In this document: piece after piece, positions 57,785 to 64,000 of the stretch
How the letters are laid out: every line of letters starts with the position of its first letter
Numbering within the stretch: position 1 is the stretch's first letter
From: Begonia masoniana
Lineage: Eukaryota > Streptophyta > Magnoliopsida > Cucurbitales > Begoniaceae
DNA: 64,000 nucleotides
Direction of reading: 5' to 3'
NCBI GenBank assembly: GCA_022432975.1
Contig: CM039503.1
Coordinates: 52,574,466-52,638,465, forward strand
The notes under the pieces: generated by a model
Told to the model about the DNA's origin: nothing
The model's input: the letters and a program-made list of their open reading frames with translations, nothing else
The model's database searches: none
Made by a program: the position numbers and the translations under genes

Positions 57785-60700
57785 TATTAGGATTTAATTG
57801 TTTTAGAATACCTCCATAACCTTTGTCAGAGGCATCTGTCTCGACAATTTTTTGCCATGTGGAATTTGAAAGTGCTAAACACGGAAGTGTTTGGGCTTTT
57901 ACCTTTACCTTTTGAACTGCTGCAGTATGGACAGGTGTCCACGGCGAAGGATTTTTTCTTAATCTTTGATATAAAATTGCAGTATCCTGGGCTAAATTAG
58001 GATAAAAATCACTCAAGTAATTTAGACTGCCCAGAAATCTTTGAAGTTGTTTTTTGTCAGTAATTTCATCAGGAAATTTAGAAGCAAATTCAATACTTCT
58101 TTGTATTAGAATGATGGTACCTTGATGCACATTATGCCCAAGGAATCTTACAGTAGTTTGGAAAAGTTTAAGTTTAGGAGCTGATACAACTAAACCATTT
58201 GTTTTCATAGCATCTTTAATGATTCGCAGATGTCTAAAATGTTGGTCAATGGAATTGGAAAATACAAGTATATCACTATGTAGACGATACAGAATTTGGA
58301 ATATTTGGAAAATATATCATTCATGATATGTTGGAATTCAGAAGGTGCATTTTTGAGTCCAAAGGGCATTACATTCCATTCGTAATGACCAAAAGGAACT
58401 ACAAAAGCAGTTTTGTAACGGTCTTCTTTGGCAATTTGAATTTGCCAGTAACCAGATTTGAGATCGAATTTGGAAAAGATTAGAACAGATTGTAATCTAT
58501 CTAACAAATCTTTTTTGTTTGGAATTGGATATCGGATCCATTGGAGAACATTGTTCAGGGGTTTGTAATTGATGACAAGACGAGGAACTCCTCGTTCTTT
58601 CTCAGCATTTTTATTGACATAAAAAGCTGTGCAACTCCAAGGAGATTGGCTAGGTTGAATTAGCTTTTTCTCTAATAAACTTTGAATTTCTTCTTGACAT
58701 AATTTGAGATATTCATGTTTCATTTGACTTGGTCGAGCCTTTGTAGGAATAAGATTTTCATCAAAGTTTGGAATATAGGGTAAAGAAACAATATGACGTT
58801 TTCTTTCCCAGAAAGCATTTGGAACAGTATGACAAACTTCAGTTTGAAATTGAGTTTCAACAACTTTAATTTTGGAAGAGATTCGAAGATCTGTTAATTG
58901 TTCTTCAATTTTGAAAGAGTTAATTTCTGATTTGAGAAAATTCAATTGTTGAACTTTTATTTGAGAAAAGTTTTTTAATTCATTTAGAATTTTGACAACA
59001 GGATCAGATACAAAAGGGTATAAGACCTGAGTATTTTGAACGGTAGCCATAATGCCCCTTTCATTGATAGTGATAGGCATTATCTGTTGGAGAAAAGGAT
59101 TACCAAGAATCACTTTATGATTTAGATCTTTTACAAGAAGAAAAGTTGTCGGTAAACAACTTTGTTCATTGCAAATAGTTACATTGGATAATTTAAATTT
59201 GACAAAAAGTTTACTACTACCTGCAGTAATCAATGTTTGGGAAGTTTTTTCGAAATACTTGGTAGGAATGAATCCTTCTTGGATACAATTGACGTCTGCT
59301 CCACTATCCACAAGAGCAGTGATGTTGGAAATTTGGTATTCCTTTTGAATTAGTAAAGAAATCTCAACATACCATTTCTGACTTAGAATATGGCTAATAT
59401 GATTGAGATTTTCAGCTTGGAAAGGAATAGAATTATCCACTTCATTGCAAAGGGATTCTTCTAATCGGCTAATTTTGGCATCAGAAATTAATTGATTATT
59501 TCTGAGAAGTTTGATTTCTTCTTTAAGATGATTTACCTCTTTTTGTAAATCTTGGAGAGTAACAGGAGTAACCTTTTGGCGATGATCTATTCGGCTAAAT
59601 ACTTCTTGCATAGTATAGTATTTAGGTCTTAGAATAGATTCGGGAACAGTTTGTTCATTTGAAATATTTTGAGACTGATTGATCAATTGGGAAACAATTT
59701 TCATCCTGAAATCAGGATCAGGAATTTGATCAATGTTTTTGAGAATATCTTCTTGTGCTTGTGAAAGCACATTAATTGATAATTTGGAAATTTGATTGCA
59801 ACATTTGTTGATGCAATTTTCTTCGGAAGATGATGATGATGATGTCATATCATCATGACTTGGAAAACTTTCTTCTGAATCAGAAGATGCTAAAAAGAGT
59901 TTTGAAAGTTGATTTCGGGTTTGTTCATCATGAACTAACTCGTTTAACTTTTTAGCTTTGAAACATTTATTTGCATAATGTCCTAATTGTCCACATTTGA
60001 AACATTTAATTTTGGACTTAGGAGTTTGTTTGTGTTTTCTCTTTTTCTTTGGAAAAGAAGGTTTAGGAATATTAGACCATTCTTTAGCCTTAAGCTTTCT
60101 TTTGGCTTTTTGATAATTTTTATAATTTTGAGATTTATGATGTTTGGTTTTATCCTTGATTCGTTTAGGATATTGGATTGGCATATCAAAAGCAAATTGT
60201 TGACAAAATTCTCCTATCTCTTGTTTGCCAGTGATATTTTGCTTCTTGATTTGATATTGTAACTTCATGTCGTTACATAAGTTGATACCTGTTTGAAGAC
60301 AAATACTAACAAGATGGCCATAGGTTAAATCATTCCAGGGAATATTGTGACCATTTTGGGTAGTACTTGAAGCTTGTTTGACACGTTCGGCAAATTGAGA
60401 AGGTAATCCCTCAATAAATTTGGATTTCCAATAAGGAGCATTTGCATCAGGTCTTTGGAAAACTTTGGTAATGAAAACATCTTTATACCAACGAAAATTG
60501 GTTAAAGCTCCACATTTGAGATTTTGTAATAATTCGGTGCCTCGTTCAAGACGCTGATCAACCGAACCAACAAAATAATAGATAATGGATTGGATGAGTG
60601 TATAAACACTATCCTGCTGAGGTTGGGAAGTAAATGGCTGTTCAATTTTAACAGCATTGAGAATTTCTTCTCTTTGAACTTGAGTGAGAATGTTATCCCA

Positions 60701-61099
60701 CCAACCTTTGAGACTGCCAATGAAACCACTAATGATGAAAATGGCAATATCTTTGTCATTGTTATGTGATGCACAACAAATACTAGCATACATTAACATT
60801 TTGTGAAGGACTTCGTAAATTTGATATTCAGATAAACCATCTATGTTCCAATCATAAATAGTTTTGGCTGAATATGCAGTTTGACTTTTGAAGAAATTTT
60901 CTTCCCAAAGCATATCAGGAGGAGTTGGTCTTGGATAATAGACACGTCTAAAAGTGTCTCCACCTAAATTGTCTTTGTATTTGATACGATTTAGAGATAA
61001 ATCTTGGACATTGAAAGAAGAGTTTTCAATTGAAGGGTCTTCATATTTTGGAAAAGTCATTTGCATTTTATGAATTTCTTTAAGATCAGAATCTGTACT
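57785..61099 (-). pseudogene. Endogenous pararetrovirus polyprotein (coat-like, protease, RT, partial RNase H), broken
   Basis: Caulimoviridae-like sequence on the minus strand. In order it has a coat-protein-like region with a GWWDN motif (about residues 145-160 of the frame starting at 61144), a CCHC zinc knuckle (C-X2-C-X4-H-X4-C, about 380), an aspartic protease with a DSGAD active site (about 612), and reverse transcriptase palm motifs (KFDLKSGYWQI and MPFGLKNAP, about 900-945). RNase H begins with TDASDKGYGG near 57840. No integrase follows, which favours a pararetrovirus over gypsy. Breaks: a one-base deletion near 58283 destroys the RT active-site aspartates and shifts the frame, RNase H is cut at about 57785, and a solo LTR splits the 5' side. 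It cannot encode working enzymes. The genus is not assigned. Confidence 0.78.
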
Positions 61100-61470
61100 T
61101 GTAACGCCCCGAGTCATCTGAACCCGGTTTGCTACCCATAACAATGAACCAAACCATGACGACTTGATGCTAAATTTAAAAAAAAATTTCGCTCGACAGT
61201 CAAAATTTGACTTTTTCTAAAAAGTTAAAATATTTAAAACTTGCAGCGGAAATAATTCTAAACAGCAATGTAGTAAAACAAAACTATAAATCATGGTTTG
61301 AAATGTTAAGAGGCAATCGGTAGTTTGGAATTAAAGTTTAAAACTGTGGAATACTAGGAGAAATCGCGGAAATCCAACGTATCTGCCGATGAGCAAAGCC
61401 AACGGAAGGAGCAAAAAAAATGAAAACAAAAAGGCTTCTACCGATGACGTGCCCAAACAACGCATTACCA

Positions 61471-61624
61471 TCTGCCGATGACGTCAACGCAACACCATCT
61501 GCCGATGAAGTCAACATAACTTCATACACAACTTCATCTGCCGATGAAGTCAACACAAATTCATCTGCCGATGAAGTCAACACAAATTCATCTGCCGATG
61601 AAGTCAAAACAAATTCATCTGCCG
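61471..61624. repeat. 27-bp tandem repeats in the solo LTR
   Basis: The unit TCATCTGCCGATGAAGTC plus AACACAAAT occurs three times nearly perfectly (61534-61613), with degenerate units on the left. Because 27 is a multiple of three, both strands stay open and translate as nine-residue repeats (TSSADEFVL on the minus strand). Confidence 0.9.
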
Positions 61625-62307
61625 GCAGATTTCCATCTTCTGATAGACAAACGCACGACATCTACCGATGACGTCAGCCGGATGATTCCTTCATCCAACA
61701 TCTGCCGATCGCTAGACGACAAAAACCTACACAACATCTTCCGATAGACAACTTAACCATGACTCAACATCTACCAATAGACATCATCTACCGATAGAGA
61801 ACAAAACAACATTTCATCAACTCCTCGTTTTAAAACACTACTCCAACTACAGAAAAGGATTTACTTACTCTACTGAAATCATTCAAAAACGATTCAACCA
61901 TTGCATTACTCAAAATTCAGCAAGTACTAACATCTAGACCCAATAAGATACGGTTATCAGGAAGGGAAACTCAAAACATGTTCAAAACTTTGAAATCAAT
62001 TCTGTCATGAAAACTCAACATACTCAGACTGAATCTTTAACTACTAGTCCTCCACACTGACAGACATCAGTTAAACCGCCCCATCAGCTGCCAGAACATT
62101 GAATAGGTGCACTCCTCCAACCCGACTAGTCCTCAGTGAACTCAGTAAACACACCTGCTGTCACTTCTTCACCTACATCACAAAACTCATCTATTAGCCT
62201 AATGCTAAGTAAGTAATGCAAAATGAAATGAATTACTGAAACATAAACTCCTAATCATGCAGTTTCTACTTTCTCATCTCAGTTGTTCATTCATCGTTTC
62301 TGATTCA

Positions 62308-62520
62308 GATCCCCCTGTGAAATTGGGAGTTGGATCAACTCTCCCAAAGTATATATCCACTGACTCATTAAGGGGTGGATTATTTCCCTTAACAGTAAAT
62401 CTGATTCACATGTTCAGATCCCCCCGTGAAATTGGAAGTTGGATCAGCTCTTCCAAAGTATATTTATATCCACTGTCTCATTAAGGGGCGGATTAATTTC
62501 CTTAACAGTAAGTCTGTTTC
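62308..62520. repeat. Two tandem ~105-bp repeats in the solo LTR
   Basis: Adjacent copies begin CAGATCCCCC(T/C)GTGAAATTGG and include GTTGGATCA and TTAAGGGG(T/C)GGATTA. They differ by a few substitutions and a short insertion. Confidence 0.85.
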
Positions 62521-63216
62521 ACTTTGCTGTTTCATCACATTCAATCCTCTCCATACCAATATGTATTCAAATTCATTTTCGTATACATTTTGAAAATATG
62601 ATGCATGGCATACAAACACATCCAAGTAAATACAAACCTAACGTTTTGTGATGTAGGCCCGAAGGCACAAGCAAACATTACTTACTTGATCTCCTGGAAA
62701 TCACTCGTTTTCAACTACTCTGGAAGCCTTGCCCACCTAGTTTCATAAGCAGAATACCGATTAGATTACCACTAACTGTATCCTACATCACTCAGAAACC
62801 TAAGGAGCTAGTTTGGAAGTTCTGGTCATCATACACTCTCAGCTCAGTACTAAATCCCGAACTCCATTCATTCACAATATCGACATAACACACACACATT
62901 GCGCTCCCTCTGCTATCTAACCACTGAAATCTCAAGTGAACGAAAGGAAAACTTACCTAGTTGAGGAATGAGGATCGGTAAGGAGAATCGCCTGGAGTTC
63001 TGCTGAGCCTGAGCTGAATACCGAGAAAGGAGAAATGAGGGAATAGTGGCGGCTAAACCTCATTAAACCCTTCCTTAAATACATTTTCCACTTTTCAAAA
63101 TGCTAATTACTCTTTTGCCCTTGCATAGTTATTTATTAACCTAATCATCATTTTCTCTCAAATCCTCACATTATAAATGGTTAGTTAAATTCGGTTCAAT
63201 AGAACCGGGTGCTACA

Positions 63217-63932
63217 GTACTAGACTCAGCAGAAGATTCAGCACATTTGGTAATTGAAGATAAGTTAACAGTTTTTAAACTTTTAACTAATTCATCCATA
63301 AATTCATTATCCCTATTCGGATTTTTGAAATTAAAATTGGACAAGAATATTGGAGGCTTTAGATCAGGTTGACTAATAGCTAAAGCTTTGGAAGAGGATG
63401 CTTCTTTAGAAGAGTCTTGTGGTTTTGGAATTTCCTTGTTTAGTTTATCCAATTGTTTCTCAATTCTTTGGAGTTGGTTACCAACTGTGTTGAGATTTAT
63501 ATTTGTATAATTCAATTGTTTATGAATGGTGGATTCGATAATGACCTCTTTGTCTTTGGAGGAAGTATCTACTAAAGGAATTGCTTCAATAGTAGAACTT
63601 TTGTCTTGGCTAATTAACTGAATTGGTTCTAAAGGGGGATGGACGGACTTAACATCTCCTGTTTTAGTATGCCAATTGATTAGAAAATTGTCATATTGAT
63701 CTAAGACATCAATAGACGAAGTGTAATTTGGAATATAGTATTCCCAATACCATTTTGGAAAGAACATAAACGTTTGTTCTTTTTGAAGATAAGAGTAAAA
63801 TTGCTCTTTGATAATTTGGAAAGGATTCCCTGCATGCTGGTGATGAATCCATTTTCGAAATAAAGAATTGGAAGGTTTTTGGTAATCGTCATTAACAATA
63901 TCTCTAATTAAAGATCCTGGAGAGAAATCCAT
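63217..63932 (-). pseudogene. 5' part of the pararetrovirus ORF, separated by the solo LTR
   Basis: The frame starts with ATG at 63932 and encodes FRKWIHHQHAGNPFQIIKEQ, an aromatic-rich FFPKWYWEYYIP block, and a Lys/Glu-rich coiled-coil-like segment (LQRIEKQLDKLNKE). Viral homology ends at the solo LTR; the last residues of the open frame come from LTR sequence. Such a block sits between movement-protein and coat-like regions in plant pararetroviral ORFs; this is family inference. Confidence 0.7.
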
Positions 63933-64000
63933 TAGAGATTAAATTGCATTTCCGATGCAGTCGGAGAATCATCCTTTTTGTTATCTTCTTGACCAAATGT
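63932..64000 (-). CDS. C-terminal end of the preceding pararetroviral ORF, continues beyond window
   Basis: A minus-strand frame open to the window edge (22 codons, TFGQEDNKKDDSPTASEMQF...) ends in a TAA that overlaps the next start by one base (TAATG). This tight overlap is usual between adjacent ORFs of pararetroviruses. It is probably the end of the movement-protein ORF. Confidence 0.5.
   Translation of the reverse strand, partial: TFGQEDNKKDDSPTASEMQFNL

Larger units (their letters stand above)
61100..63216. mobile_element. Solo LTR, 2117 bp, inserted in the pararetrovirus
   Basis: Starts TGTAACGCCCCGAGTC and ends ACCGGGTGCTACA. It is flanked by a perfect 5-bp duplication, GTACT (61095-61099 and 63217-63221). 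No internal domain is present, so the partner LTR was lost by recombination. The ends resemble gypsy LTRs. Viral coding sequence resumes on both sides at the same point. Confidence 0.9.

Noticed and set aside
61338..61661. 107-codon repeat protein with TSSADEFVL units
   Set aside because: The frame stays open because a 27-bp LTR repeat is a multiple of three; no promoter or homologue supports it.

Overview
The window looks like nuclear DNA of a flowering plant, most likely a eudicot. Its genes are split by GT-AG introns, intergenic DNA is AT-rich, and the families present (group III WRKY, CENH3, PYR/PYL ABA receptor, EDR4-like, TBL, UGT72) are plant families. I cannot name the species. A run of exactly 100 N at 9540-9639 is a scaffold join, so the true distance between the two sides is unknown.

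Left part (1-9539): three genes on the minus strand. They are a group III WRKY factor cut by the window edge, a complete seven-exon CENH3 (153 aa), and a complete three-exon PYL ABA receptor (193 aa). Two non-autonomous DNA transposons with perfect target-site duplications lie here: an hAT element about 200 bp upstream of CENH3 and a Mutator-type foldback upstream of PYL.

Middle (9640-31000): after the gap come a copia-like fragment, a decayed TBL copy, a 255-bp LTR-like element, an EDR4-like gene (plus strand, one homopolymer frameshift), an intact TBL acetyltransferase gene (plus), a 55-aa two-exon membrane microprotein (minus), a BAG/UGT gene-fragment chimera, and an intact intronless UGT72-like glucosyltransferase (minus). 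Two related 846-848-bp foldback transposons flank this cluster.

Right part (32000-64000): nested transposons. A decayed Ty3/gypsy element (target duplication CTCAC, 32007-51611) holds an hAT element in its left LTR. Its right LTR holds a non-coding LARD in an LTR-internal-LTR-internal-LTR array (target duplication GATCA). A 3.78-kb segment covering the right junction is duplicated in tandem. After this come a second, badly decayed hAT transposase and a broken endogenous pararetrovirus (Caulimoviridae-like) on the minus strand, interrupted by a 2117-bp solo LTR.

The host genes do not form a pathway or cluster. The most interesting structures are regulatory-looking arrays inside transposons: ten W-box cores in about 75 bp of the gypsy LTR, and nine copies of a MYB3R/MSA-like core, mostly paired as hairpins, just upstream of the hAT TATA box. 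The many one-base indels between repeat copies raise a real question about consensus quality.
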